In this document: in pieces, positions 10,591 to 21,112 of the stretch | Position numbering within the stretch: the stretch's first letter is position 1 | How the letters are laid out: every line of letters starts with the position of its first letter | NCBI GenBank assembly: GCA_011799875.1 | Contig: CM022297.1 | Location: 445,271,292-445,335,291, forward strand | Direction: 5' to 3' | Source of the DNA: Thinopyrum elongatum | Lineage: Eukaryota; Streptophyta; Magnoliopsida; Poales; Poaceae | Length of the DNA stretch: 64,000 bases | The notes under the pieces: generated by a model | The model's database searches: none | What the model was told of the DNA's origin: nothing | The model's input: the letters and a program-made list of their open reading frames with translations, nothing else | Program-made: the position numbers and the translations under genes

Positions 10591-10911
10591 CGATGGTCGA
10601 TCCTACGCCGGCCCGGCGCCGCGAGAGGCTCTGCAAGGCACAGCAGGGCAGGCGTTGACCTTCAACTTCCCGCTCGGCAACAGCCCAGCAAGAAGGCGCA
10701 CATGGTCACCAAACCGAAAACACAATCTGACCTGAGAATGAGATACACCTCGCCGGGGTTCCGCTCTCGTGATGGTCGCCACGCGCGGAATCTCCAGCCG
10801 GCGCCGTCTGGTCTGTCCCCTTGCTGGACTCGTCCTGGGGGCGGGTCTGTCCCCTTGCTGGATTCGTCCTGGAGGCGGGCCTGATTTAACGGGGCGGGCC
10901 GCGAAGTCAAA
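10591..10911 (-). promoter_or_regulatory. Upstream region of the CBL gene
   Basis: This GC-rich stretch lies 5' of the CBL start codon and is presumed promoter and 5' UTR. I see no convincing TATA box. It contains a tandem duplication at 10811-10878. Confidence 0.4.
10811..10878. repeat. 34-bp tandem duplication upstream of CBL
   Basis: The word gtctgtccccttgctgga begins at 10811 and again at 10845, followed by [ct]tcgtcctgg[ga]ggcggg in both. It lies 221-288 bp upstream of the CBL start codon. Confidence 0.9.
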
Positions 10912-10962
10912 TGCTACTCCGTCTGTGTCATGATATAAAAGCGTTTTTGACACTACAGGTCA
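10912..10962. mobile_element. Stowaway-type MITE end (fragment)
   Basis: 'tactccgtctgtgtcatgat' followed by 'ataaaagcgtttttgacact' matches one arm of a Triticeae Stowaway (Tc1/mariner) MITE. No second arm follows, so it is a truncated copy. A (gcgag)n run follows at about 10963-10980. Confidence 0.6.
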
Positions 10963-11680
10963 GGCGAGGCGAGGCGAGGCGCGTGGCCTGCAGTACGGCG
11001 TCGCTGTCTCCCCAGATTTCGCCGCCAACTCCTTATCCTTTTTCCGGTAGCGACCCCGGCGAAGATTCAGCCGCCGTCACCGGGGCTCACCATCTCCAAC
11101 CAGCTCCGCCCGTTGATTCCCGTTGTTTTACATCGAAGCCGGTCCGGGTGGATCACATCGAGACCTGCGCGCGTGCGTGCCACCTTGTCTCCGTTGAACG
11201 GGTGATACTGCAGGTGCACGGTACATGGATGGAGTACATGACTCGTGTAGCGCTGACAATGCCCAAAATAATGCACTATTTTTTGCCAGTGAAACAATAA
11301 TTCACTATCTTAATAGGCTGATACAGCCGGAAGCGGAAGTAACTCGTCATATGCATGTCTTTTATAAGACAGATTGCCTTGTCACTGGCACCACATTTGT
11401 GCACACTTAAAGTAAACTACACCGTACACTTGTTCTTTTTCTTGTTGTCGGCATCATATTTGTGAAAGACGGCCGCTAGGCGTCAGCCGACTGATCCTGG
11501 GTAAGGATCAGCCACCTAGCCAGCCATCCGATTTGCCCGCTAGGATGGATTAGAGTCGCTTGGTTCCCTCCTCACCTTTTCTAACACCACCTGAAACGCA
11601 TGCAGCAACGGCATGTGATGTATCCTCAAGCGAGCAGTCGCGGATGGTCTCACACAACCCCCACATGGCCACATGGAACG
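10963..11680. other. Intergenic, no gene recognised
   Basis: Moderate-complexity sequence. Several frames of 60-130 codons exist but show no family motif and overlap one another on both strands. 'gtcagccgactgatcctggg' with 'taaggatcagcc' at 11484-11512 forms a weak hairpin. Confidence 0.4.
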
Positions 11681-11695
11681 GGGAAGGTTGAATTT
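11681..11695. repeat. 15-bp target-site duplication, left copy
   Basis: gggaaggttgaattt; identical to 13653-13667. See the retroposed segment between them. Confidence 0.85.
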
Positions 11696-13652
11696 TTTCC
11701 GAAACGGAGGCAAAGATTGCCTCATCTATTAATTAAGCAGAAGAGAATTGCCCAGTTAATTACGAAAAACCGGGTAAAAACCGGAACAACAAGGGCCAAG
11801 CCCACTCCCAAAGACTGAAACACACAGGGCAAAGCCCACCCTAATAAACAACATGTCGACCTACGGCTAGACAACGCAGCTCTGACTCTGACGGAGAACT
11901 CAGAAGAACAGAACCAGGCACGGCTGGCGCCACGGAAGATCGCCGAAAGGGCCACCGGCAGCCAGTCATTGTACACCACAGGGCCCCGCCGCCGCAGCTT
12001 CGACTCCACAGCAGCAAACAAACTGAGGCAATACCGTGGACACGTCGGAGAAGAGCCGACTATCGCAACCATTGCCGCGTCGCCGACATCGCTCCCACCA
12101 TCATCGTTGCCACAGAAGTCTGGTCGCCACAGTGATTCTCTCGGGGCCGCCGCCCCGACATCCACTGCTCCGTCGCGCCCAGCGGAATCAACCGGCACCG
12201 CCTTCCAGGGTCGCCGCCCCGACATACCACCGCTCTCCTCGAGCAGCAACGCCGCACAACCCAGCTGCCCGCAGCCCACGCTGCTCAGGGCAACCGCTCG
12301 CAGACCACGAACGTCGCACCACATCTGGGGCCGCCGCCCCGACGTAAAGTCAGATCGCCCCCTCTAGGGCGCATCGACCGAGCCGACACCCCTACCGCCC
12401 AAGCGGGACAAGGATGCCACCCAACCAATGTCGAGATAGAGCCCCACCTCATAGAGCTGCAACTCACATTGTTCCCGAGATCGCCATCTCGACGCACAAT
12501 CAGAAACCACCCGGAGCCGCCGCCCCGAAGTCCACTGTCCCCGACGACGAAGAGATCCGTGCAAACTGCAGTATGTTGACTCTCCAAGGCGATGCCTCAA
12601 AGAAGGAAACGATGTAGCCGCCGTCATCGCCCGCTTCGACCATCCGAAGCTAGAGATTTCTCCCGGAGAGTCGTGCAATGGAGCTCTATGGCAACGCCTT
12701 CAAGAAGGGGAACGATGCCATGGCACCGCCGTTGCCGGCACCGACCCAAGGTCGGGGCTGAACTTTCGCCCGGAGCTCCACCACACCTCTGAATCCGAGC
12801 AGATCCGAAGCACTGCACAACACACAATTCCCATGGTCGACGTCCACCGGCTCTCAGTGACCTGCCAACCGCAGCACCTCCCGCTTCGTCGGCAGAACCA
12901 CCACCAGTCGGCGTGGATCCTCAAAGTAGGAACAAGATCCACGCACGACGACCAATCCGCTGGCAAGACCCGGCGGCGTCAGGCCCGGGGCCGCCGCCCC
13001 AGCATCCTCCAATCCCCTCTGACGAAGCAGGCCCATGGCACCACTCGAAGCCGCCGCCGAAGGAGCAGCATAGCCCACGAGCACCGCCAGGCCAGATCCG
13101 CCGTGCACGCCATCGCACGCGCCCGCATCTTGCGCCGCCAAGCCACTGTCGCCCGCCTCCACAGCGGGCCGTCATGGCCGAGCGCGCCGCTCCGCACCAC
13201 GCTACGGGGGACGCCCCCCCCAACCACCCGGCGTTCGCGCCAGCTCCTGCCCGCACCGCCCGCCAGGCACCTCCCCCGCCCAATCCAGATCGAAGACGAG
13301 GCGAGCCGCCCCCACGGCCATGCTTTCCCACCACCGCGCCGCCCGGCACACGGCCCACGCTCTGCCGCCGCCGAGACTGCGCCGGAGAGCCGCCGCTCCG
13401 TTGCGCCCACCGCCAGCGCCGCATCCCGCCGTGGCCGCCCCGTCCCGCATCGGGGCCACCGCGCGAGGAGACGAGAACGCCCCGCCGCCGCCGCCGCCGC
13501 CGGCGGCGGCCAAGCTTTGCCTGGCCGCACCCTGTGGCGGCGGCGAGGGAGGAGGAGCGGGGTGGAGGAGGCCTCTGGCGGTGGCGACGTGGTCGCCCTC
13601 CCCGTCGCACGCGGGGCGACGCGGGAGGGATGGGGAAAAAAGTGAAGCTAAT
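11696..13652 (-). mobile_element. 1.96-kb retroposed segment (LINE-like 3' end) on the minus strand
   Basis: The 15-mer gggaaggttgaattt flanks the segment exactly on both sides (11681-11695 and 13653-13667), as expected for target-primed reverse transcription. On the minus strand it ends '...ttaattaatagatgaggcaa', 'tctttgcctccgtttcgg', then a short A run, similar to 3' ends of Triticeae non-LTR elements. The body is GC-rich with recurrent 'gtcggggcggcggc' words (near 12150, 12212, 12328, 12510, 12990). I find no reverse transcriptase or endonuclease motif, so it is a 5'-truncated LINE, a SINE-like composite or a retroposed transcript. Confidence 0.6.
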
Positions 13653-13667
13653 GGGAAGGTTGAATTT
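13653..13667. repeat. 15-bp target-site duplication, right copy
   Basis: gggaaggttgaattt; identical to 11681-11695. Confidence 0.85.
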
Positions 13668-14050
13668 GAAACTGATTGCTTGGGACTAGTACAAGCCACA
13701 ACGTCCATGCTACTGGACCGCTCGCCGCTGGGTGCCATATTCCGGGAACTGAAATACTTACTACAGTTGGGTTTCAACGTATGGAATGTGACACACTGTA
13801 ACCGTGCTTTGTAATGGTCCAGCCCATGAGCTGGCTGCACTGGGTAGGAGTGGGGCTTATGGTGACCAGCATGTGTGGCTGGCGAACCTCCCCACCTCTG
13901 TAAACGTTGCTGTAACCGCCGATTCGGTCGGTGCATCGTAAATCTTGGAATGCAAGGTGTTCCAGTTTTTTTTTAAAGTACCGCGGGTCGGCTCGCCACA
14001 CCCACCGGACCCCGTAGCAACCCCTCGCAACAGTCGTCGTCCATTTGCCA
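13668..14050. other. Intergenic, no gene recognised
   Basis: Unique-looking sequence between two insertions. No convincing exon, no repeat structure. Confidence 0.4.
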
Positions 14051-14059
14051 CAACTACCA
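14051..14059. repeat. 9-bp target-site duplication, left copy
   Basis: caactacca, identical to 14896-14904. Confidence 0.75.
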
Positions 14060-14895
14060 GATTTTTTTGTCGAAAAGGATCACCTGCGCGAACGAATTGC
14101 CAAAAAGAACCACTTGCGGGTCAATTTGACAAAAAAGACCCCCTCGGCCGTGGCGGCAGGTGCGGCAGGCGACACGTGGCACCTGCCGCCACGCTGCGAG
14201 GCGGCAGCACTGTACCGCCTGGCAGAACGGGATTTGGCGCTGGCGACGGAACGACAGCGGCGTGTGGGGCCCGGCCGCCAAGGGGCGTGGCGGCAGTACT
14301 GTACAGCCTGGCCCCTGCCGCCTCGCGGTCTGGCGGCAACACAATTGACTGATCAGGCGTGTGATTGTGATCGATACGACTAATTAAGAAAAAGGAGGGG
14401 TCGATCACATGCATGTTGCATGCAGGTAGGCGTCGTTTTCTCTGTGAAATCAGCACAGAGCAACATCGTTTGTTCTCTAGCGGATGTTTATATATGCATC
14501 AAAAGCAATGTCACCATTCTGATTTGTGTGGCTGGCGGCTGACCAGCTCTCCCTATCGACAGAATACTCTGTACATGCCTACATATTATCGGCTGCAGCG
14601 CGGACCCCGCAACAGGGCTGCCGCCAGCCCGCAAGGCGGCAGGGCCAGGCTGTACAGTACTGCCGCTACGCCCCTTGGCGGCCGGGCCCCACACACCGCT
14701 GTCGTTCCGTCGCCAGCGCCAAATCCCGTTCTGCCAGGCGATACAGTGCTGCCGCCTCGCAGCGTGGCGGCAGGTGCCACGTGTCGCCTGCCGCACATGC
14801 CGTCACGGTCGAGGGGGTCATTTTTTTCAAATTGATCCGCAGGTGGTTCTTTTTGGCAATTCATTCGCGCAGGTGGTCATTTTCGACAAAAATTC
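14060..14895. mobile_element. 836-bp foldback Mutator-like MITE with 9-bp target duplication
   Basis: The left arm (14060 to about 14343) is the reverse complement of the right arm (about 14607 to 14895), with scattered mismatches. Both ends read g[ag]atttttgtcgaaaa then 'cacctgcgcga' inward. The 9-mer caactacca flanks it at 14051-14059 and 14896-14904. Long inverted repeats plus a 9-bp duplication are the hallmark of the Mutator superfamily. The spacer (14344-14606) has no transposase. The arms carry repeated ggcggcag and ctgccgcc words. Confidence 0.8.
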
Positions 14896-14904
14896 CAACT
14901 ACCA
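14896..14904. repeat. 9-bp target-site duplication, right copy
   Basis: caactacca, identical to 14051-14059. Confidence 0.75.
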
Positions 14905-14934
14905 CCTCAAAATAGTCATCACCACACCACAATT

Positions 14935-15240
14935 CTTCGTCGCATTGCAGCTTCCCATCGTCTGCGAGACCCATGGGTCGTAGCACGACACACGCTGCAT
15001 TGCGGCTCTGCCGCCGGTGAGACCCACGAGTCGCGGCGACTCTAACACGTTTCATTGCAGCTCCTCCGCTGGTGAGATTAGTGGGTCGTAACATCACACT
15101 CATTGCAACTCTATCGCGGGCGAGGAGCACCATGGATCTTGCGCTGCAGCTTCCCACCACCAGCGAGATCTGCCGGTCACAACACCATGCAGGTTGCATT
15201 GCAGCTCCGTCGTCGCAGCACCTGAGATGGGGCCCTCCAT
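14935..15240. repeat. Degenerate ~50-bp tandem repeat, about six copies
   Basis: Words of the form 'cattgcagct[ct]' recur near 14944, 14998, 15053, 15101, 15149 and 15196, each followed by 'gtgaga...tgggtcgtaaca' variants. No gene overlaps it. Confidence 0.7.
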
Positions 15241-15477
15241 GGAGCTAGATGGCACATATGTGATGGCTGCTCGGACATCCGCAAACCTTCCCATATTTGA
15301 TTCTGGTTTACGAAAATTTGAATGTGTGGATTGGTCCGCGAACGTTTGATGCACGACATTGGATAACAAAAAAGTGTCTGGACCGCATAACCCAAACGTT
15401 TTGATGCACAACATTGGAGATGCCCTTACGCGGTAAGAATCTTAAATGTTTCATATTGAGTTTTATAATGGAAATGT
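15241..15477. other. Intergenic, no gene recognised
   Basis: Contains two related words, 'cgtttgatgcacgacattgg' (about 15344) and 'cgttttgatgcacaacattg' (about 15398), perhaps a decayed small element. Nothing else seen. Confidence 0.4.
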
Positions 15478-15861
15478 CAAATGGAGACCAAGCTCCATGG
15501 AGGCCTTAATTTGAAAACTTCAAAGTTCAAACACTTCAAATACAAAAATTTCTTAAAAAAATACACATACACCTAGCGACATAATGTACATGTGTGTAAA
15601 TTTTTAATTCAAAATATGTTAAAATGATAGCTACACAAAAAACCAAATGTGGGGTTTTTCAACATATGTACTGTTCATCCTCAGAGTCCATGATTTTGTT
15701 TTGTGTAGCTCGCAATTCAAGGTATTTCACCCTGAAATTTACACACATGCACATTACATCCTTGTATACATGTGTGTTCTTTTCAGAACTTTTTGAAACT
15801 AAAAAATTTGAATTTAAATTTTTCAAAATTAAGGCCTTCATGGAGGTCGGTCTCCAAAATG
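15478..15861. mobile_element. Palindromic MITE of unassigned superfamily
   Basis: Left 'atggagacc..gctccatgg' with 'aggccttaatttgaaaa' is mirrored at the right end by 'aaggccttcatggagg' and 'ggtctccaaaat'. The arms, about 170 bp each, pair imperfectly through 'catgtgtgtaaatttt' and 'gctacacaaaa'. No coding capacity; target duplication not resolved. Confidence 0.65.
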
Positions 15862-16050
15862 CCCTACTCGTTTTATAACTTGTTTGTATAAATGTATGTG
15901 CACATGGGTCCCTTGGCGGTTTTGGCCTGAATATGTGTCACCCATCTCCAGTCTAATAGATTTTTTTTTCCTTTTACCGTATGGGTTTTTTCTGTTGTAC
16001 TAGTACATACAGTAGTCCCGGTTTCGATGGTAGGTCAGCAGCGTATGAAG

Positions 16051-16592
16051 GGGCTGTTTGGTTTGTGACTAAGTTGCCAAAGATTGCCACATCTAAGATT
16101 AGACAAGTTTAATCAACTTAGGTCCGTGTTTGGTTCAAGCCATACTTTAGCAAGCCACAGTAGGGCCCTACATGACATACACACAAAAAGTGTGGCAAGA
16201 TTCTCTTAGGCTTGCCAACTTGTGGCTCTCATTTTGTTAAACTAACCTTAGACAAGCTTGATAAAAATATGTGACAAAGGGGTTGTTTGGTTTCTAGCCA
16301 CATCTTGCCACACTTTGCCACATCTCACCTTAGGCAAGTTTGACCAAGTTAGATGGGTATTTGGTTCTAGTCACACCTAAGACAAGAAATTCTTTATGAG
16401 AACTGAACCCCATATGTTATAGACACAAAAAGTGTGGCAAGATTCCCTTAGGCAAGCAAAAGTGTGGCTAACAATTTAAGCAACTCAAGTTAGACAAATG
16501 TGACAAAAATAATGTGGCAATATATGGCAAATATAGTCACAATCCAAACAGTCTCAAAGTGTGGCAATGCAAGGCCTAAAACCAAACAGCCC
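16051..16592. mobile_element. MITE pair with 'gggctgtttggttt' ends
   Basis: Outer ends gggctgtttggttt (16051) and aaaccaaacagccc (ending 16592) are inverted repeats; a second internal left end, 'ggttgtttggtttctagcca', starts at 16281. The two halves share 'cacaaaaagtgtggcaaga' and 'ttaggcaag'. The 4-mer gaag flanks the whole at 16047-16050 and 16593-16596. This looks like two related elements, one nested or a tandem duplication. Superfamily is uncertain. Confidence 0.6.
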
Positions 16593-16861
16593 GAAGTCAA
16601 ATGTCTCACAGTGCTGTAGCTAATAAGTGGCTTTTTTTTGCACTTGGCGAATGGCGACCGCGGGCAGAGCGGACTGCGGCTTCCGGAGAGGGAGACGTAC
16701 AGCACAGGTACGCCACATCCATACATATCTTTCTTTTTTTTTGCGAAGCCTCTCGACTACAGTACAATTGTAGTATCTGAACTCACGCACTAACACACAC
16801 CACACTCACACCTCACACACACACACATACATATCTACTCCATTCTGTTGAGCAGTTGAGA
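16593..16861. other. Intergenic with (CA)n tract
   Basis: 'cacacaccacactcacacctcacacacacac' at about 16794-16826 is a degenerate CA microsatellite. A T9 run sits near 16734. No gene seen. Confidence 0.5.
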
Positions 16862-16871
16862 AAAAGCCTTG

Positions 16872-17181
16872 ACTTTTTTTTAACACAGTACAGACGCAAG
16901 CGCTCATATACATGCGCATACACTCACCCCTATGAACGCACATACGCACATCCTACCCCTATGAGTACCTCCGAGAGACTGAGCCGGCATATCATCTTGA
17001 AATTTACGAAGTCACCGTAGGCACCTCGTCATCGACGGAAACGTCTCCTCCCACTGAATGCGCATCGCCGGAAATCCTGAAATAAATCCAGAAATAAATG
17101 CGAGCACCAGAACTTGAACCCTGATGGCTGGCGATACCACGTTCCCTCCAACCATCCAACCACATATTATTGGTTGGCACC
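16872..17181 (-). mobile_element. tRNA-derived SINE on the minus strand
   Basis: Read on the minus strand from 17181, the element has a pol III A box (tggttggatgg, plus 17152-17162) and B box (ggttcaagttc, plus 17110-17120) at normal spacing, a body with 'atttccggcgatgcgcattc' and 'gatgatatgccggctcag', and ends in an A run. A 10-bp near-match flanks it (aaaagccttg 16862-16871, aaaagcctcg 17182-17191), consistent with a target-site duplication. The body text is familiar from abundant Triticeae SINEs. Confidence 0.8.
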
Positions 17182-17191
17182 AAAAGCCTCG

Positions 17192-18324
17192 CCTGGTCCG
17201 TGCGTCCACGCCACAAACCGGATGTACCAGTGAGCGTACGGTACGTGCTCCTACCACTGCAGCCTGGTTGTACAGTATTTTTTTTTAGCCAAAAGGAGAG
17301 AAAAACGAGACGATCTTCTCCCCGCTTTGGCTGGTAGCCCCGACGTGGACGGCGAGCTCAACTGAAAGAAAGGGCAACGGCACGGGGCGTGGCACGGGAG
17401 GCCCTTTATTTTACCTCCTTTTTATGTGCCCAGATGACGAGATAATACTTGGCAAAGCTGCTTCAGCTAACGTGTATTGTTTTTTTTTTTTTGCGGGTGA
17501 ACGAGTATTGTATGTTATCCTGCTGCGATTCGATTAATCCGTATTTTTTTATGTAATTTATGTTGTTGTCCCGCTTACGCTAAATCAAGCAGCCCGGATT
17601 GCGTGACCATGGCACACCGGCGTTTGTCAGCCGGTCGAAAGCGTCCACGCCCCGTTGAGCGCACAGACACCGAGTCACATGTGCCGATCCTATACCTTGA
17701 ACCCTAACCCCTTTTTAGGTCCCGTTGATCCTCCTACGTGACGCCCGCAGTTGGCAAATAGGAGCTCCTGCAGCAAATTCAAAAAAGTTTGTGAAATCAA
17801 GAAAGAAAATTCAATAATTCAATAATGTTTGCTAATTCAAAAAATACCAAAATTTCAAAAACTATTCGCAACTCTATATTTTATAAATTCAAGAAATATT
17901 CATGAATTTAAAAAATGTTTGCCAATTTTAAAAGTGTATGTAAATTTTAAAATATTCACCATTTTTAATTTCCATCAATTTACAAAAGTATTGATGAATT
18001 TTAAAAAATAAAAATAAAAAATATGAAAGCAAAATTAAAAGAAAAAAAGAAGAAAGCAAAACGAAAAGAAAACAGTGTGAAGAAGAACCGAGAAAATACA
18101 GAAATTAAGAACCTATCAAGAAAACCAGAAAAGCCGGATGAGAAACACACACAAAAAAAAGCAAAGGAAAAAAACGATTTGAAAGTTTCCCAGAACCGGA
18201 CGTGGAAGCTTCCCAAAACGAGTCAAGCGGTCAGATCGGGAGCACTTCCTCGCTAACGGGCAGCCCACTAAAGGCGGTATGTTCTCGACGCACGTGCTAC
18301 ATCACGAGACCCATATCTCGCTTA
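17192..18324. other. Intergenic, AT-rich, no gene recognised
   Basis: Holds a T15 run near 17480, then from 17765 to 18010 degenerate 'aattcaaaaaa[ta]' words, then an A/G-rich stretch (18010-18180) that yields lysine-rich frames without homology. No exon supported. Confidence 0.5.
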
Positions 18325-18518
18325 GGCTTATACAATGCTAGATGCTTAGGGAGGTGCTTAGAAAAATAAACCGGCTTTTTGTGAAGCACCGGTGCCTATT
18401 TCTACAAGAGAGACGCCTAACTAAGCGTCTATCCTGTACAAATAAGCACCGGTGCTTAAAGAAAGCCTGGTTTATTTCTCTAAGCATCTCCCCTAAGTAC
18501 TTTGCATTGTACAAGGCC
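18325..18518. mobile_element. 194-bp Tourist-like MITE (TTA duplication)
   Basis: Ends ggcttatacaatgc and gcattgtacaaggcc are inverted repeats; the whole element folds back through 'tgcttag', 'aataaacc' and 'gcaccggtgc'. It is flanked by TTA at 18322-18324 and 18519-18521, as for PIF/Harbinger-derived MITEs. Confidence 0.75.
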
Positions 18519-18630
18519 TTATAGCGCGATAGATGGAGCTCTCGTCTGAAGGATTAGCTACTAGGCCGACCCAGTTTGTTGTTGTTTTTTTCGCCCTCAT
18601 GCTCGGGAGATGCCGCTCGCTCGCTCGGTA

Positions 18631-18897
18631 GGGCATGTACAATGGTGCTATCTTAGGAGTGCCACGTATGATAAATGATGTGGTGGAGTAGAGAGAACTC
18701 ACAAGAAAAGGCTTGTCTTCTCTTAAGAGAAGACAAGAGATGATCTCTTAGCGCAATATATCTCATCACATTTTTAGGAATGACTAGTTATTGAAGATAA
18801 AACTAAGAGATGACCCATTGTAAGCATTTTTTTATCATCTCTAAATTATATGCAAGACTTAAGATAAGACTATCTTATTAACTATTGTACATGCCCT
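18631..18897. mobile_element. 267-bp MITE with gggcatgtacaat ends
   Basis: Terminal inverted repeats gggcatgtacaat (18631) and attgtacatgccc (ending 18897). The interior carries a perfect palindrome at 18712-18737. Related in its ends to the element at 18325. Target duplication not resolved. Confidence 0.65.
18712..18737. repeat. Perfect 26-bp palindrome
   Basis: cttgtcttctctt followed directly by its exact reverse complement aagagaagacaag, no spacer. Inside the MITE at 18631-18897. Confidence 0.95.
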
Positions 18898-19330
18898 TCC
18901 ATTGACTATTCTTCTCTTATGTCTGTTTATTACTTGGACCGGCCCCATTTTTATGTCTATTTTTTCTCTTTTTGTGTTTCTGTTTACTGTTTTCTATGGT
19001 TTCAGGTTTTTTTTCTTTCTCTCGTTCTATCTTCATTTTTCTTTGTTTCCTTCTTGGATTTCTTCGTTTCTTTGTCGGTTGTCACTGTTACATCATTTTG
19101 CATCAGTTTTTCTGTTCTTTTTTACATTGTTTTCTTGTTTTTTCTTCCGGTTTTCATTGGTTTCTTTTTTTTTCTTTGTTTCTCAGCTAGTTTCCACTCT
19201 ATTGCATTGTTTTTCTTAGGTGATTTATATTTCTTTGGTTTTTCTTGTTTCTTTCTTGGTTTTCTTTGGTTCTTTCTCGGATTTCTTCCTTTTTCTTTGT
19301 TTATTTGTCGATAGTCATCGATATTTTCCA
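18898..19330. repeat. T-rich, pyrimidine-biased tract
   Basis: Dominated by ttt, tct and ttcttt words; the long Phe/Leu/Ser frames here are compositional artefacts. Confidence 0.7.
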
Positions 19331-20165
19331 TCTCTTGTTGAATAAAGCTGGATATTTTATCTAACACATGTCTACTTACTTCAGCACCCAATATACATTT
19401 TTGGTGTACACATGAGTCATTTTTAAATACACGTTGAACATTTTTTAAATACACAATGTACATTTTTCTTTACATATATGGATTTATGACCTTTGTACGT
19501 GGTCAAAAAAATTCAATTACACATTGAACATTTTTAATGACATTACACATTTGAATGGCACATATATTTTTTAGTGTCAATAAATATTTTTTACCTTCCC
19601 GGTCATTTTTTTTACATTGTATAAACATTTTATTTGTCCATGTTGAACATTTCTTCAAATACACGATTAACATTTTTTGGAAACATATATTTTGATGTCA
19701 ACCTCTTTTCATACGCATTCCACATTTTACATATACACCAGGAACATTTCTATATACATGTTTATATTTTGAAAATTATATTATTTTTTGATATCTGCTT
19801 TTTCCCATACATATTGTAATTGTTTTTTTATACATCAGGAATAGTTTTTATATTCATGTTTAAGATTTTTTTCAGTTACACTATTAACATTAGTTCAAAC
19901 ATATTTTTTGACGTCTTCTATTGTTCATACACATTGTAAATTTTTTTGTATACATCAGGAACATTTTTCATCTACACATTTAACATATTCTAAATACATT
20001 TTAACATTTTCCTTATATATTTGTTGGTGTCTATGTTTTCATACATATTATACAATTATCGTATACATCACAAACATTTTTCTATACACATTACTAACAT
20101 TGTTTAACTATGTGATTAATTTTTTATAATTCTGCATTTAAAATGATTTTGATAATAGGTGTAAT
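19331..20165. repeat. Degenerate AT-rich array of ~22-bp words
   Basis: Repeated variants of 'aaatacac[ag]ttgaacatttt' and 'tacatcaggaacatttt' about every 20-60 bp across the stretch. No coding content. Such degenerate arrays are common in Triticeae intergenic DNA. Confidence 0.65.
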
Positions 20166-21112
20166 TAGAATATTTCAAAATATAAGAAAAAATAAAGCAA
20201 AAAACGAAACTTAAAATGCAAAGAAATAGATAAAAAGGAGCGTTGAAGGCCTATGGTCCGTGATGGACCGACCCATTTTGCGGCAGCTTTAAGTGAGATG
20301 TACCTATTGTCTCGCGTGAAGCGAGACATAGTCGCACCCGTGATACTTATCGCAGCAGGTAATACATATCAGTGGCGGGCGGCGAATGAGGGTGGCGACG
20401 CCTGAACCAAGCCGCTAATGGCCCAGCCCACTCTGGCGCTTAGTTACACGGGTTTGCCTTGCATTTTTTCTCTTCGGTTTTCAGTTGATTTTTTCTAAAA
20501 TAATCAACTGTTGGACCTTTTAAACTGATCTAAATATTTTTTTTAGAAATACATATAAATCAATAAATAAAGTGTATATTAGAAAGAGAGTAAATCATTG
20601 CATATAAAAATGTTTCATCATATACGGAAAAAAATTAATTGTGTATTTGAAAAATGTTCACCGTATATTAGAAAACATGTTCATCATATATTACAAAAAT
20701 TATAAAAATCAAAATGGAAAGGAGAAAAAATAAAAACAAAAATAAACAGAAAAGACAGAAGTTTTTATATATTAAGAGGGAAAAGCTTCTAAACAGCCGG
20801 CTGATTTTCTTGAGGAAATCAGCCGCCTCGCTCAGGCGCCACGCGTCATATGGTCCCATGCGTACACTCTCCCTAGACCCCTGAGGACGTCAGGTGAGAT
20901 CCTCGGATGATGTTCCCTGCCGCCTAATGAAGCTCGTCAACCATATCCATACTTGCAGTTGTAAGGTGCCGGTGCTCGTCAACCATGTCCATACCTGTAG
21001 TACGTTCATGCCCACTCCAGGTTTCTGCAACAACAACGTTGTTGCGGAACGGCGGCAGCATAAGACGATTGTGTTAGTGCGCGATGCGGACAGAGATGTT
21101 GTTGCAATTTTT
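20166..21112. other. Intergenic, no gene recognised
   Basis: Contains a small hairpin, 'ggctgattttcttgagg' with 'aaatcagcc' (20799-20824), two partial copies of 'gctcgtcaaccat[ag]tccata' (20932 and 20972), and 'gcaacaacaacgttgttgc' (21027). No exon found. Confidence 0.4.

Noticed and set aside
12833..13936. Several ORFs of 130-270 codons on both strands
   Set aside because: All lie in a GC-rich retroposed segment or its flank, are open in nearly every frame and have no recognisable domain.
18902..19314. Phe/Leu-rich ORFs that look like membrane proteins
   Set aside because: Produced by a T-rich tract; no other protein features.
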